A stretch of 9,124 nt of DNA. It comes from Chloroflexota bacterium. Lineage in GTDB: Bacteria > Chloroflexota > UBA6077 > CF-72. The stretch covers positions 1 through 9,124 of the forward strand of contig JAFAPL010000711.1 of the NCBI GenBank assembly GCA_019247135.1. The letters are read 5' to 3'. A program made the translations under genes and the position numbers. The notes under the pieces were generated by a model. It did no database searches and had not been told where the DNA came from. It saw only the letters and a list, made by a program, of their open reading frames with translations. Of the stretch, positions 1 to 7,627 are shown piece after piece (within the stretch, counting starts at the first letter, position 1; each line of letters starts with the position of its first letter).

Positions 1-471
1 CACCTCGCAAATGATCCAACTCTGGCGCCTGACTTCGGGCCGGCCCGCGTCGGCCGGGCCGGAGCAACCGCCGTCGGCGCGCGGCCGCCGCTGATCGCGT
101 ACAACGTGACGCTCGCGACCGGCGACTTGATGGTCGCTGAGCTGATAGCGCGGACGATTCGCGAATCGAGTGGCGGCTTGCCTGGTGTTCAGGCGCGCGG
201 CTTTCGCACGGCCGTCCCCGACGTGGTCCAGGTCTCGATGAACCTTCTCGATACTCGCCTGACCGGTATGGCCCTGGTGTTCGAGCGTATCCGCGAAGAG
301 GCGTCGCAGCGCGGAGTACGCGTCCTCGAGAGCGAACTCGTCGGTCTCGCGCCGGCTGAGGCCATCGCTGACGTCGCGCGCCAGGCGCTGCACTTCGGTC
401 GTCTTGACGCCGCCTCTGTTTTGGAAACCGGCCTGTTGGAGCAAGCACTGGGAGCGCTGGAGCAGCATTGA
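1..471 (+). CDS. ftcD: Glutamate formimidoyltransferase, C-terminal part (5' end outside window)
   Basis: The frame is open from base 1 to the TGA at 469-471, giving 156 residues of the C-terminal part of a protein that is about 300 residues in its stand-alone form. The enzyme moves the formimino group of N-formimino-glutamate to tetrahydrofolate, in histidine degradation and one-carbon metabolism in the cytosol. Visible family motifs, by residue in the fragment, are DFGP (11-14), GATAVGAR (21-28), LIAYNV (31-36), SSGGLPGVQARG (from about 57), VQVSMNL (from about 75) and SELVGLAP (from about 110). The N-terminal catalytic half is not in the window, so activity cannot be judged. No cyclodeaminase domain follows, so this is the monofunctional type. 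An internal ATG-free start near 106 is not real, because conserved family sequence runs continuously from base 1. The stop overlaps the start of the next gene. Family assignment is firm; the rest of the gene is unseen. Confidence 0.92.
   Translation, partial: HLANDPTLAPDFGPARVGRAGATAVGARPPLIAYNVTLATGDLMVAELIARTIRESSGGLPGVQARGFRTAVPDVVQVSMNLLDTRLTGMALVFERIREEASQRGVRVLESELVGLAPAEAIADVARQALHFGRLDAASVLETGLLEQALGALEQH
459..471 (+). promoter_or_regulatory. Ribosome binding site and stop/start overlap
   Basis: GGAG at 459-462 lies five bases before a TTG codon at 468-470, which overlaps the ftcD stop TGA (469-471) as TTGA. This is the arrangement expected for coupled translation, and it is the reason for preferring TTG over the downstream ATG at 525. 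Confidence 0.55.
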
Positions 472-2084
472 CGACGGTTGCGGCGCCCGCGCCAGCGCGG
501 CAACTGGCGGGTCAGCGCGGTGTTATGTCGCAGCGCGGGTGGTGGCTGCTTGGCGCAGTGCTGCTCGTGCTCGCGGCGGCGCTGGTGCGCCTGAGCGTGC
601 TGCAGCGCTCGAGCTGGTTGCTCGAGGGCGACGACGCGCTGTCTGCTCTCATGGCGCTCGGGATCATGGACGGCGACCGGCCGCTGATGTTGAAGAATCA
701 GACCTACGCCGGCGCATGGGAGCCGTACGCGATGGCGATGACGTTCGCGCTGTTCGGGATCTCGCGCGTCTCGGCGAAGCTGCCCGAGCTGTTGACGTCG
801 CTAGCCGCGATTGGCTCGACATGGTTTCTTGCCCGCGCGGCGGCGGGGCGGACAGCCGCTTGGTTCGCCGCGGTGCTGGCCGCGTTCCCACCGGTGTATG
901 TGCTCGTGCTGAGCCTGAAACCGTGGGCCCCGTACACCGAAGTCGTCGTGCTCGGCAGCCTGTGCCTGGCGTGCGCCATCCGCATCGGCTGGCGCCGTGC
1001 CGGTACCTGGACAGCGCTGGTGTGCGGAGTTTGCGGGGGGTTGGCGTTCTGGATGCACCCGCTGGCAGTCTGGTATCTCAGCGCGGCGGCGCTGTGCGTG
1101 GTGGTTCGAGTTCGAGGCGCGCGCCTCGTACGTATTGGCGCCATAGGGATGGCTGGCTTCCTCGCGGGCGCGCTGCCGGTGTGGGCCTACAACCTTCAGA
1201 CGAACGGCGCGACATTCAGATTCGTAGCTTCCGGCACGCAAGGCCAGACGGCTGACCGATGGGCGGTGCTGTCGGCGTGGTGGAACAACGACCTTCCGCG
1301 CGGCGTGGGGCTCTGGCATCCGTGGGGCGACAGCCCGTCTGCACTCGGCTGGGTCATGGCCACGCTGGTCGCGGCCGCACTATTGTGGGCGCTGTTTGCT
1401 CGTCAACGGCCGGTGACGCGAGGTCTGGATGGCGTCGTGGTGTTGCTCCTGACGATTCCAACGCTTTTCGCGCTGAGCGGCTTCGGCGGACCAGCGCTGA
1501 ACCCGTACGGCTTCGATGCGACCGGCCGTTACGCGCCGCCGCTGTGGTTCGCCCTGGCTGTCGTGATCGGGGCAGCGCTGGCGTCGCTGTGGCGCTACCA
1601 ACGCGTGCTCGCCCTTCTCGCGTGCGCTATTCCGGTGGCCATCAACCTCGGGGCGCTCGTCACGACAGATCCAATCCAGGCGTTTCAGTCGCCGTACTGG
1701 GATCGGTTACCCGCCGACAACGCGCCACTGCTCAAAACCCTGCGATCCGCAGGCATCAGCGAGGTCTGGATGAATCACTGGGCGGGTCAGCCACTGATGT
1801 TCGACGCACGCGTTGCAGGGCAGCCACTGATCGCCTACGACTGGTACGACGTGCAGGCTGGCGGGATCGATCGTTTCCCCGAGTACCGCGCGCGCGTCGA
1901 GCAGGCCAGTCGTTCCGCGTTCGTGCTCGTCACCGACGAAACCGAGCCCGATCTCGCACGACGCTTGCGCGACATGGGCGTTACCTTCGACGAATACCGC
2001 GTTCCGCCGTACGTCGTAGTCGTACCGACGTCGCGAGTGGTGCATCCCTCTGAGGTGACCGCGGCGCTGGACTATCGCTACTAG
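468..2084 (+). CDS. GT39-type polytopic membrane glycosyltransferase
   Basis: This 538-residue integral membrane protein resembles the GT-C glycosyltransferases of the ArnT/protein O-mannosyltransferase (GT39) group, which use lipid-phosphate-linked sugars at the outer face of the membrane. A first membrane segment (about 25-43) is followed by a loop with the acidic motif EGDDALSAL (53-61), whose D55-D56 fit the catalytic acidic position of GT-C enzymes. About ten more hydrophobic segments lie between about 106 and 397. GRYAPPLW (353-360) matches the RY-containing motif often seen in a late loop of the family. Residues about 400-538 form a soluble C-terminal domain. The start chosen is TTG at 468, with GGAG at 459-462 five bases before it and a TTGA overlap with the ftcD stop, implying translational coupling. 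An ATG at 525 (residue 20) lacks a clear ribosome binding site but is a possible alternative. Sugar donor and acceptor are unknown. Confidence 0.82.
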   Translation: MTTVAAPAPARQLAGQRGVMSQRGWWLLGAVLLVLAAALVRLSVLQRSSWLLEGDDALSALMALGIMDGDRPLMLKNQTYAGAWEPYAMAMTFALFGISRVSAKLPELLTSLAAIGSTWFLARAAAGRTAAWFAAVLAAFPPVYVLVLSLKPWAPYTEVVVLGSLCLACAIRIGWRRAGTWTALVCGVCGGLAFWMHPLAVWYLSAAALCVVVRVRGARLVRIGAIGMAGFLAGALPVWAYNLQTNGATFRFVASGTQGQTADRWAVLSAWWNNDLPRGVGLWHPWGDSPSALGWVMATLVAAALLWALFARQRPVTRGLDGVVVLLLTIPTLFALSGFGGPALNPYGFDATGRYAPPLWFALAVVIGAALASLWRYQRVLALLACAIPVAINLGALVTTDPIQAFQSPYWDRLPADNAPLLKTLRSAGISEVWMNHWAGQPLMFDARVAGQPLIAYDWYDVQAGGIDRFPEYRARVEQASRSAFVLVTDETEPDLARRLRDMGVTFDEYRVPPYVVVVPTSRVVHPSEVTAALDYRY

Positions 2085-2114
2085 GCAGCTGGCCGGCCGG
2101 CAGGGTGGCCGGGC

Positions 2115-2131
2115 GTAGGGGAAATTCCTAC
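2115..2131. promoter_or_regulatory. Imperfect 17-bp palindrome, possible regulator site
   Basis: GTAGG and CCTAC form 5-bp arms around GGAAATT, with two further G-T pairs toward the centre. A second GTAGGA half-site lies at 2144-2149. An AT-rich patch with the -10-like hexamer TATTAT (2158-2163), or alternatively TATGAG (2182-2187), follows downstream. The set could be a regulator-dependent promoter reading rightward into the hairpin at 2269, but no good -35 was found. The functional reading is weak. Confidence 0.25.
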
Positions 2132-2268
2132 CCCCGATTGGCCGTAGGACCCTCCCATATTATTGTGCAGGGGCGCTACAGTATGAGTAGTCGCGGCACC
2201 GCACCTCCCCCCGGGCGACCGCGAATCAGAGTGGGGTATCGGCTACTCCCCTGGCCGACCCCGCACCC

Positions 2269-2305
2269 GAAAGGCCGACGCACCCTCCCCCCGCGTCGGC
2301 CTTTC
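2269..2305. terminator. Strong hairpin between convergent genes, probable bidirectional terminator
   Basis: GAAAGGCCGACGC (2269-2281) and GCGTCGGCCTTTC (2293-2305) are perfect reverse complements, giving a 13-bp GC-rich stem with an 11-base pyrimidine-rich loop. It lies 185 bases after the glycosyltransferase stop and 22 bases beyond the ThDP enzyme stop (on its 3' side), so it can serve both converging units. The stem ends in TTT on the + strand and in the matching A/T pairs on the other, but no long U tract follows. It could therefore be an atypical intrinsic terminator or only a transcript-end stabiliser. Confidence 0.6.
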
Positions 2306-2327
2306 CCCATCTAAGCGATCTGCGCCC

Positions 2328-4088
2328 CTAGATCTTGCGTAGAATCGTGTTCACGACCGCCGACCGGCCGTGCTGGACCTCATCGAGGGCTCGACGCAAC
2401 GCCGACTCGAGTTCGCCAGGCTCGGTCACCGTTACCCCGTACGCGCCACAGGCCTCGGCGATCTTCGCGTAGTCTGGCGCCGGGTCGAACGACGTCACGA
2501 CGCCATCGTTCGAGCGAGCCACCGCGCCATTCGGATACAGGTTCGAGATTGGCGCTTTCGACGCGTTGTAGCCGCTGTTGTTGAACACCACCGTCATGAT
2601 CGGCGCATTCGCGTGTGCCGCCGTCCACAAGGCGGCGACAGGGTTGCTGAACACGAATCCACCGTCTCCCGTCAACGCGACAACCGGTCGATCAGGCCGT
2701 GCGAGTTTGACGCCAATGGCCGCGTTGTTGGGCCAGCCGAGGCTGGAGCCGCCCGCCGAGAAGTAGGTCCCCGGCTCTTCACGCTGCAGATGCGCCTGGA
2801 CCGCGTGCCTGTTGGTCACCGTGTCTTCGACGAGGATCGTCTCCGCCGGGAGCACGTTCTTCAACGTCCAGGCGACCCATTCGCCGTCCATCGGCGTTTG
2901 ACTCGCCTTGCCCCGGGCGCGCTCTTCCAGGTTCCGCAGCCACGCCGAGCGGTCAGCCGCGACCGTTTCGCGCCGCGCCTGCGCGTGCTGGCGTTGCGGG
3001 TCGCTCTGAAGCTCTTCGATCTGCGCTCGCAAGACTGGAAGCGCTCCAGCGACGCTGCCCGCAATACGCAGATCGATCGGGAAATTCCAGATCACGTACC
3101 GCTCGTGCAGCGGTTCGCGGTCGATCTGGATCACGCGGGCGTCCGGCGCCGGCTTGACCTGCTTCGGAACCCACGGCACGTCGGGGTCGAGCAGTAGCAC
3201 AACATCCGCCTGGGGCAGTTTTTCGGCGAGCCGCGGGCCGAAGTTGAGTGGATGGCTGGCCGGCACACTCGCATACTCGGGCGCGTGCACGGTACCTGCG
3301 CCCAGTTGCTCCGCCAGGCGTCCGATCTCGGGTGCTGAGCGCGGATCGCGACCCGCGCGGCCCACGACGATGAGCGGTCTCTCTGCTTTGACCAGCATGG
3401 CGGCTGCTTCGCGCAGCGCGGCGGGGTCGGGAACCGGTGCCACGGCGCGACTCGTCTGACGCGGGCCAGGCAAACGGACGTCCTTCGCAGGCAACATGAG
3501 CACCTCTCGCGGCAGCGTCATGTAGACGGGTCCGGCTGGCTCATTGCCTGCCACGGCGAAGGCGCGCTCGATGACGCCCGCCATGTTCTCGGTCCGGCTG
3601 AGCTCGTAGTGCCACTTCACGAACCCGCGCACGATGCCGGCCTGGTCCATCTGCTCCTGCCACCAGTGGATGTTGGTGTCCTTGGAGCCGCGCATCTCGC
3701 CGTCCCAGGTGTACGGGGCGCGGCCGGCGCAGAAGACCATGCCAGCTTGCGCCCGCTGCGCGTTGTGCAGGGCGCCGCCCGCGTTCTGAGTGCCCGCGTC
3801 GACGTGGACGAGCACGGTTTGGGGTCGGCCTGTCGCCAGGAAGTAGCCGTGCGCCGCGGAAATGGCCGTGTGCTCGTGGATGCACTGGATCGGCTCAGGA
3901 ATCGGAAGACCACGCTCGCGGCGGCGAGCCCAGGCTTCCTGAATCGGGAACGTATCCGTGCCAGGATTGATGAAGACCTTCTCGGAGCCGTGCGCGAGCA
4001 AAAGGACGAGAAACGCTTCGGCGGCCTCGTCGAAGCTCTCTACCGACTGCTCGGAGGTAACGGGGACGTCGCGCGTTTCGATGCTCAT
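2328..4088 (-). CDS. Thiamine-diphosphate-dependent enzyme, acetolactate synthase/benzoylformate decarboxylase superfamily
   Basis: The 586-residue product has the full three-domain layout of IlvB-like (COG0028) ThDP enzymes. The N-terminal PYR domain carries the activating glutamate E72 in HEHTAISAAHGY (71-82). A central domain spans about 220-355. The C-terminal PP domain has the ThDP/Mg-binding motif GDG (474-476) ending in NN (503-504), the usual spacing of about 30 residues. Such enzymes cleave or join bonds next to the carbonyl of 2-oxo acids; the substrate here cannot be read from the sequence. No small regulatory subunit gene is adjacent, which argues against biosynthetic acetolactate synthase. 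The start ATG at 4088 was chosen because upstream codons in this frame are low-complexity Arg/Pro-rich sequence overlapping the permease gene, while homology-like sequence begins only about 20 residues after it. It sits 62 bases after the DppC-type permease and is probably part of the same operon. It has no Shine-Dalgarno sequence but has a -10-like TACAAT seven bases upstream. Confidence 0.9.
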   Translation of the reverse strand: MSIETRDVPVTSEQSVESFDEAAEAFLVLLLAHGSEKVFINPGTDTFPIQEAWARRRERGLPIPEPIQCIHEHTAISAAHGYFLATGRPQTVLVHVDAGTQNAGGALHNAQRAQAGMVFCAGRAPYTWDGEMRGSKDTNIHWWQEQMDQAGIVRGFVKWHYELSRTENMAGVIERAFAVAGNEPAGPVYMTLPREVLMLPAKDVRLPGPRQTSRAVAPVPDPAALREAAAMLVKAERPLIVVGRAGRDPRSAPEIGRLAEQLGAGTVHAPEYASVPASHPLNFGPRLAEKLPQADVVLLLDPDVPWVPKQVKPAPDARVIQIDREPLHERYVIWNFPIDLRIAGSVAGALPVLRAQIEELQSDPQRQHAQARRETVAADRSAWLRNLEERARGKASQTPMDGEWVAWTLKNVLPAETILVEDTVTNRHAVQAHLQREEPGTYFSAGGSSLGWPNNAAIGVKLARPDRPVVALTGDGGFVFSNPVAALWTAAHANAPIMTVVFNNSGYNASKAPISNLYPNGAVARSNDGVVTSFDPAPDYAKIAEACGAYGVTVTEPGELESALRRALDEVQHGRSAVVNTILRKI

Positions 4089-4095
4089 CGAGTCG

Positions 4096-4101
4096 ATTGT
4101 A
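4096..4101 (-). promoter_or_regulatory. -10-like TACAAT for a leaderless start
   Basis: On the minus strand TACAAT ends seven bases before the ATG of the ThDP enzyme (A at 4088). That spacing would start transcription at or within a base or two of the start codon, as in leaderless mRNAs. No Shine-Dalgarno sequence is present between it and the ATG, and no clear -35 was found. It could be an internal promoter within the operon. Confidence 0.4.
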
Positions 4102-4150
4102 GGCCCGTACCTGGGCGCTGGAGTGCCCGTCGAACGACTTGGGTGCGCGG

Positions 4151-5020
4151 TCAGCGCCTGTCTGCGAGTCCGTCGGCGATCAGGCTCAGTCCGACCCCCA
4201 GGACCAGCAGTGCGAAGCCGGGTAGCGCGGTGATCCACCAGGCTTGCAGCATGTACTGACGCCCGGCGGCGATCATCGCGCCCCACTCCGGCGTCGGCGG
4301 CTGCGGACCAAGTCCGAGAAAGCTGAGCGTTGCGCCGAGCAGGATCGCGAGCACCATGCCCGTAAAGACGTACACCAGCGCAGGCGCGATGACGTTCGGC
4401 AACACATGTCGGAGCATCACTCGCGCGTTTGTGCAGCCAACAGTTCGTGCCGCCTGAACGTATTCGAGGTTGCGCGTGGCGAGCGTCTCACCCCGCGTAA
4501 TGCGCGTGTACGGAATCCACCCGACCAGCCCGTAGGCAATGTACATGTTGACCAGGCCTGGTCCGAGCACCGTCATGATCGCGACTATCAGAACCAGGAA
4601 CGGGAACGCCATCAACACGTCCACAAGACGCATGAAGAAGGAATCGAGTCGCCCGCCCAGGTAACCCGTCGCGACGCCGGTCAGCGTGCCAAAGATGAAC
4701 GGAAAGACGACGGCGACCACGCCAATCTGCAGGTCTAGCCGCGTGCTGAACACGATGCGGCTCCAGATGTCTCGACCAAAATTGTCAGTGCCCAGGACAT
4801 GACCCGCACTGAACGGCGGGCGAAATGCCTCGTCGAGCTTTTGAACGATCGGATCGTATGGCGTGAGCAACGGCGCGGCGATCGCCACCAGGATGACGAC
4901 AAGCAGAATGCCGAGGCCGACCACTAGCGTCGCATTCAGTCCGACCTTCTGTAACCGCATGCCGAAACCGAGTGGCGGGAGCTTGGCTACGGCTGGCGCG
5001 CTCAGCGTCGCGTCACTCAT
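4151..5020 (-). CDS. ABC transporter permease, DppC/OppC type
   Basis: This 289-residue inner-membrane subunit belongs to a peptide/nickel/opine-type (family 5) ABC importer. After a cytoplasmic N-terminal stretch it has a first membrane segment (about 31-52) and the DppC-type periplasmic motif LGTDNFGRDIWSR (76-88). Several membrane segments follow between about 98 and 240, and a last one lies near 262-281. The EAA loop that contacts the ATPase is clear at about 187-209 (YVQAARTVGC, then LRHVLPN). The C-terminus DGLADRR is a few residues shorter than the usual DGLRDALDPR ending, with no sign of a frameshift. The ATG at 5020 overlaps the stop of the upstream permease gene by 8 bases (ATGAGTGA), so translation is likely coupled. 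It pairs with the DppB-type protein to form the channel. Substrate is unknown. Confidence 0.95.
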   Translation of the reverse strand: MSDATLSAPAVAKLPPLGFGMRLQKVGLNATLVVGLGILLVVILVAIAAPLLTPYDPIVQKLDEAFRPPFSAGHVLGTDNFGRDIWSRIVFSTRLDLQIGVVAVVFPFIFGTLTGVATGYLGGRLDSFFMRLVDVLMAFPFLVLIVAIMTVLGPGLVNMYIAYGLVGWIPYTRITRGETLATRNLEYVQAARTVGCTNARVMLRHVLPNVIAPALVYVFTGMVLAILLGATLSFLGLGPQPPTPEWGAMIAAGRQYMLQAWWITALPGFALLVLGVGLSLIADGLADRR

Positions 5021-5954
5021 AGGTCACTCTCGGATCGAGAAATGAATACGACAGGTCGACCAGCAAATTGACCGCGATGACCAGCACCGCGCTGACCACC
5101 GTGATCGCCTGCACCACGGGATAATCGCGGCTTGTAATACTCGTGAACAACAGTTGGCCCATGCCGGGTATCGCATACACCGTCTCGATCACGAGGGTTC
5201 CGCCGACCAGATACCCGAATTGCAAACCGAAGATCGTCACCGTCGACAAGAGCGCATTCCGCAGGACGTGACGCATCAGGACGATGCGTTCCAACAAGCC
5301 CTTTGCGCGTGCCGTGCGCACGTAATCTGAGCGCATCGTCAGGATCACCTGGCTGCGCAAGTTGCGAATCAGCTCCGCCGAGAGGGCCAACGACAACGTT
5401 AACGCCGGCAGGAACAAGTACCAGATATGTTCCTGGAACGTGTTTCCAAAACCAGCCACGGGAAACCACTTGAGGGCGAGCGCGAACACCAGAATCATCA
5501 AGATGCCGAACCAGAAGTTCGGCGTCGTCAGAATCAACAAAAACACGACGCGAATGGCCTGGTCGATCCAACGCCCTCGGTTGACCGCCGCGAGCAAGCC
5601 GAACACGAGTGTTGTAATAGCCGCGAGGACCATCGCGTAGACGGCAAGGCCGACCGAGATCGGAACGCGGCTCACCACCATGTCGCGCACGGGCTGTCGG
5701 AACTGCAGCGAGTCGCCCATCTCGCCTCGAACCAGACCCGAGACGAACAGCCAGTACTGCTCTGGGAGGGGCTTGTTGAGCCCGAGCTGATCGTGCAACT
5801 GCGCGATCTTGTCCGTGGTGGCCCGATCGCCCAGCAGGATGCTTGCCGGGTCACCTGGCAGAAAGTGCACCATGCTGAAGATGACGACGGTCACCCCGAA
5901 CAACACGAAGACCGACAGGACCAGGCGCCTGCGTACGTAGCTTGCGCGGTTCAC
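5013..5954 (-). CDS. ABC transporter permease, DppB/OppB type
   Basis: This 313-residue membrane subunit is the partner of the DppC-type permease downstream. It has the typical N-terminal segment (about 10-30) ending in the conserved HFLPGDPA (30-37), the periplasmic region with LGLNKPLPEQYW (57-68), a GEMGDSLQFRQPV stretch (77-89) and five further membrane segments. The EAA loop is at about 211-235 (YVRTARAKGL, then MRHVLRN). The family C-terminus SFLDPRV is at 304-310. The start is GTG at 5954, three bases after the TAA of the binding-protein gene (5958-5960). No Shine-Dalgarno sequence is obvious, so re-initiation after the upstream gene is likely. The length is normal for the family. The type is certain; the transported compound could be a peptide, opine, nickel chelate or sugar. 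Confidence 0.95.
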   Translation of the reverse strand: MNRASYVRRRLVLSVFVLFGVTVVIFSMVHFLPGDPASILLGDRATTDKIAQLHDQLGLNKPLPEQYWLFVSGLVRGEMGDSLQFRQPVRDMVVSRVPISVGLAVYAMVLAAITTLVFGLLAAVNRGRWIDQAIRVVFLLILTTPNFWFGILMILVFALALKWFPVAGFGNTFQEHIWYLFLPALTLSLALSAELIRNLRSQVILTMRSDYVRTARAKGLLERIVLMRHVLRNALLSTVTIFGLQFGYLVGGTLVIETVYAIPGMGQLLFTSITSRDYPVVQAITVVSAVLVIAVNLLVDLSYSFLDPRVTYE

Positions 5955-5957
5955 GCG

Positions 5958-7547
5958 TTATTGAAGGGTTACGTCCTCGAAGCGGTAGTAGGACAGGCCG
6001 TCAATGAAAAATCCGTGCACGTTGCTGCGCCAGGCAGCCGTCGCACCCAGGTTCGCCATGAACACGAGCGGCGCGTCATTCAGGAACGTGCGTTGAATGT
6101 CGATGTAGTCAGCCTCGCGTTTCGCGGGGTCCTGTTCGAGATCAGCCGCCGTGATCTTCGCGCTCAGATCGGGATTGTTGTAGTTCGTCCAGTACGCGCG
6201 TGAATCTGACCCTTCGCCCCCACGCATCTCATAGTTGACGATCTCGGTTGGATCATTCATGTCGTTGGTCCACGCGCTCAGTGTGGCCGTGTAGTTGCCA
6301 CTGGTGCGTGCCTCGCGCCAGACGGAATTTTCAACCTGCTGTATGTCGACGTTGACGCCGATCTTCGACCATTCGTCTTTCAAAATGATGGCCGTATTGA
6401 TGCGGTCCTGGTTGTTGTTGGCCACCAGGAGTGGCAGATTGAAGCCGTTCGGCACGGACGATTGCGCCAGCAGTGATTGCGCTTTGGTCAGATCGTATGG
6501 GTAACCGGGTGAATCCTTGTCGACATACGTACCGTTCGGGATGGGCGCGTTCATCGGCTGCGCTTGACCGAAGTAAACGGACTTGATGATTGCGTCCTTA
6601 TCCGTCGCATAGTTCAGAGCCTGGCGCACCCTGACGTCGTCCAGCGGAGCCTTGGTTACGTTCAGCATGCCAAACGTCGTCTGCTGGATGGGGAAATCCT
6701 GGGCCTGGATGCCAGGCGAGGAATTGAGCGCGTCGATCTGACTGAAGGGCACGAAGTCGATGACGTCGTCCTCGCCACCCTGCAGTTTCAGGACGCGCGT
6801 GTTGTCGTCAGGGATGTACTCGATGTCGACCTCGTCGATGGCTGGCGTGTCTTTCCAGTAGTACGGATTGCGCTTGAGGATGACCGGGTCGCCCTTCTTC
6901 CAGCTCTCGGTGTAGTAGCCGCCCGTGCCTTTCGAGGCCCAGTTCTGCGCGTCGTCGTAGCCAGGTTGCTCGGTCGCGGTCGCCTTGTCGGCCTGCATGA
7001 TCCAGGCGGGGAACATGGCCAGTTCAGACAGAATCGGCGCGTGTGGCTGACCGAGGGTGATCTGGACAGTGCTCGCGTCGGGCGTCTGGATGTCCTGGAT
7101 GGCCTTGTAGTTGTCCTTCCAGACGCTGCGCTTTCCGGTCGCGCCGCGTGCGACGTCCAGCGAGACTTTGACGTCATTGGATGTCAGCGGCGTGCCGTCG
7201 GAGAACATGACGCCCGGCCGCAGGTGGAATGTCCAGGTGAGACCGTCCGGCGATGTGTCCCAGGAGGTAGCCAGGGCAGGCTCCACGCCGGCGCCGTCCT
7301 TGGTCACTCTGAGAAGGCCGTCGTAGACGTTGCCCAGCGTGAACAGCGCCGTGTTGTCGTCGATGAGCCACGGCACGAAAAGGCCGGGTTCCGCGTTGCG
7401 CGCCATGCGCAGCACGTTGTGCGACTGGGCAGCGGCCGGTGCCAGGCCCGAAACGGCGGTCGCGCCGAGTAGCAGCGCGGCAGCAAGTGCCCGCGAAGCG
7501 AGGTGCAGCCCTCGCCTGGTCAGGGGTCGCCCACTGTTAGAGAACAT
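5958..7547 (-). CDS. Family-5 extracellular substrate-binding protein of ABC importer
   Basis: This 529-residue secreted binding protein (SBP_bac_5 family) captures the substrate and delivers it to the two permeases downstream. The N-terminus is a signal peptide with a twin-arginine-like motif TRRGLHLA (10-17), a hydrophobic core (about 19-36) and a likely cleavage after AAA (38-40). There is no lipobox cysteine, and in fact no cysteine in the whole protein. Family hallmarks are VYDGLLRVTKDG (74-85), TWTFHLRPGVMFSDGTPL (104-121) and DVRVRQALNYATDKDAI (304-320). The ATG at 7547 was preferred to an ATG at 7709. The extra 54 codons are Arg-rich, overlap the divergent dehydrogenase start and would hide the signal peptide, whereas AAGGAAG lies five bases before 7547. 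It is the first gene of the operon. Specificity cannot be assigned from sequence; peptides, opines, nickel and some sugars are all known for this family. Confidence 0.95.
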   Translation of the reverse strand: MFSNSGRPLTRRGLHLASRALAAALLLGATAVSGLAPAAAQSHNVLRMARNAEPGLFVPWLIDDNTALFTLGNVYDGLLRVTKDGAGVEPALATSWDTSPDGLTWTFHLRPGVMFSDGTPLTSNDVKVSLDVARGATGKRSVWKDNYKAIQDIQTPDASTVQITLGQPHAPILSELAMFPAWIMQADKATATEQPGYDDAQNWASKGTGGYYTESWKKGDPVILKRNPYYWKDTPAIDEVDIEYIPDDNTRVLKLQGGEDDVIDFVPFSQIDALNSSPGIQAQDFPIQQTTFGMLNVTKAPLDDVRVRQALNYATDKDAIIKSVYFGQAQPMNAPIPNGTYVDKDSPGYPYDLTKAQSLLAQSSVPNGFNLPLLVANNNQDRINTAIILKDEWSKIGVNVDIQQVENSVWREARTSGNYTATLSAWTNDMNDPTEIVNYEMRGGEGSDSRAYWTNYNNPDLSAKITAADLEQDPAKREADYIDIQRTFLNDAPLVFMANLGATAAWRSNVHGFFIDGLSYYRFEDVTLQ

Positions 7548-7552
7548 GGTGT

Positions 7553-7559
7553 CTTCCTT
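7553..7559 (-). promoter_or_regulatory. Ribosome binding site of the binding-protein gene
   Basis: On the minus strand AAGGAAG is followed by five bases (ACACC) and the ATG at 7547-7545. It is the clearest Shine-Dalgarno sequence in the window and fixes the start of the binding protein. Confidence 0.7.
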
Positions 7560-7627
7560 TCGGTACCACGGGACTCGGCGGCCTGCTCTTCCAGAGCTGC
7601 GCGGGCTCCCCAGCCGCGCGCGGCGAC

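Larger units (their letters stand above)
2085..2327. other. Convergent intergenic region, 243 bases
   Basis: This gap separates the 3' ends of the glycosyltransferase (+) and the ThDP enzyme (-). It holds a GGCC-rich stretch after the first stop (about 2088-2113), an imperfect palindrome (2115-2131), an AT-rich island CATATTATTG (2156-2165), a foldable stretch with GGGG and CCCC arms (about 2233-2251) and a strong hairpin (2269-2305). A reading frame of 43 codons starting at ATG 2183 runs through the hairpin. It is rich in Pro and Arg and shows no protein-like features, so I do not call it a gene. Confidence 0.6.

Noticed and set aside
404..1255. Long + strand open frame overlapping the glycosyltransferase
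   Set aside because: Its composition is Arg/Ala-rich shadow sequence, with no domain; the overlapping frame encodes a recognisable membrane enzyme.
2105..2314. Small + strand reading frame in the convergent gap
   Set aside because: It runs through the strong terminator-like hairpin and is Pro/Arg-rich, with no ribosome binding site.
2328..4088. Naming the ThDP enzyme ilvB
   Set aside because: There is no small-subunit gene and the context is catabolic/transport; superfamily motifs alone do not separate acetolactate synthase from decarboxylases and related enzymes.
4089..4286. Upstream extension of the ThDP enzyme to an ATG at 4286
   Set aside because: The extra 66 codons are Arg/Pro-rich, overlap the 3' end of the permease gene and do not fit the family N-terminus.
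5427..6203. 258-codon + strand frame opposite the DppB-type permease and the 3' end of the binding protein
   Set aside because: It is low-complexity, His/Arg/Glu-rich antisense sequence crossing two real genes.
6564..7472. 302-codon + strand frame opposite the binding protein
   Set aside because: It is antisense to an unambiguous SBP_bac_5 gene; the length follows from GC-rich codon bias.
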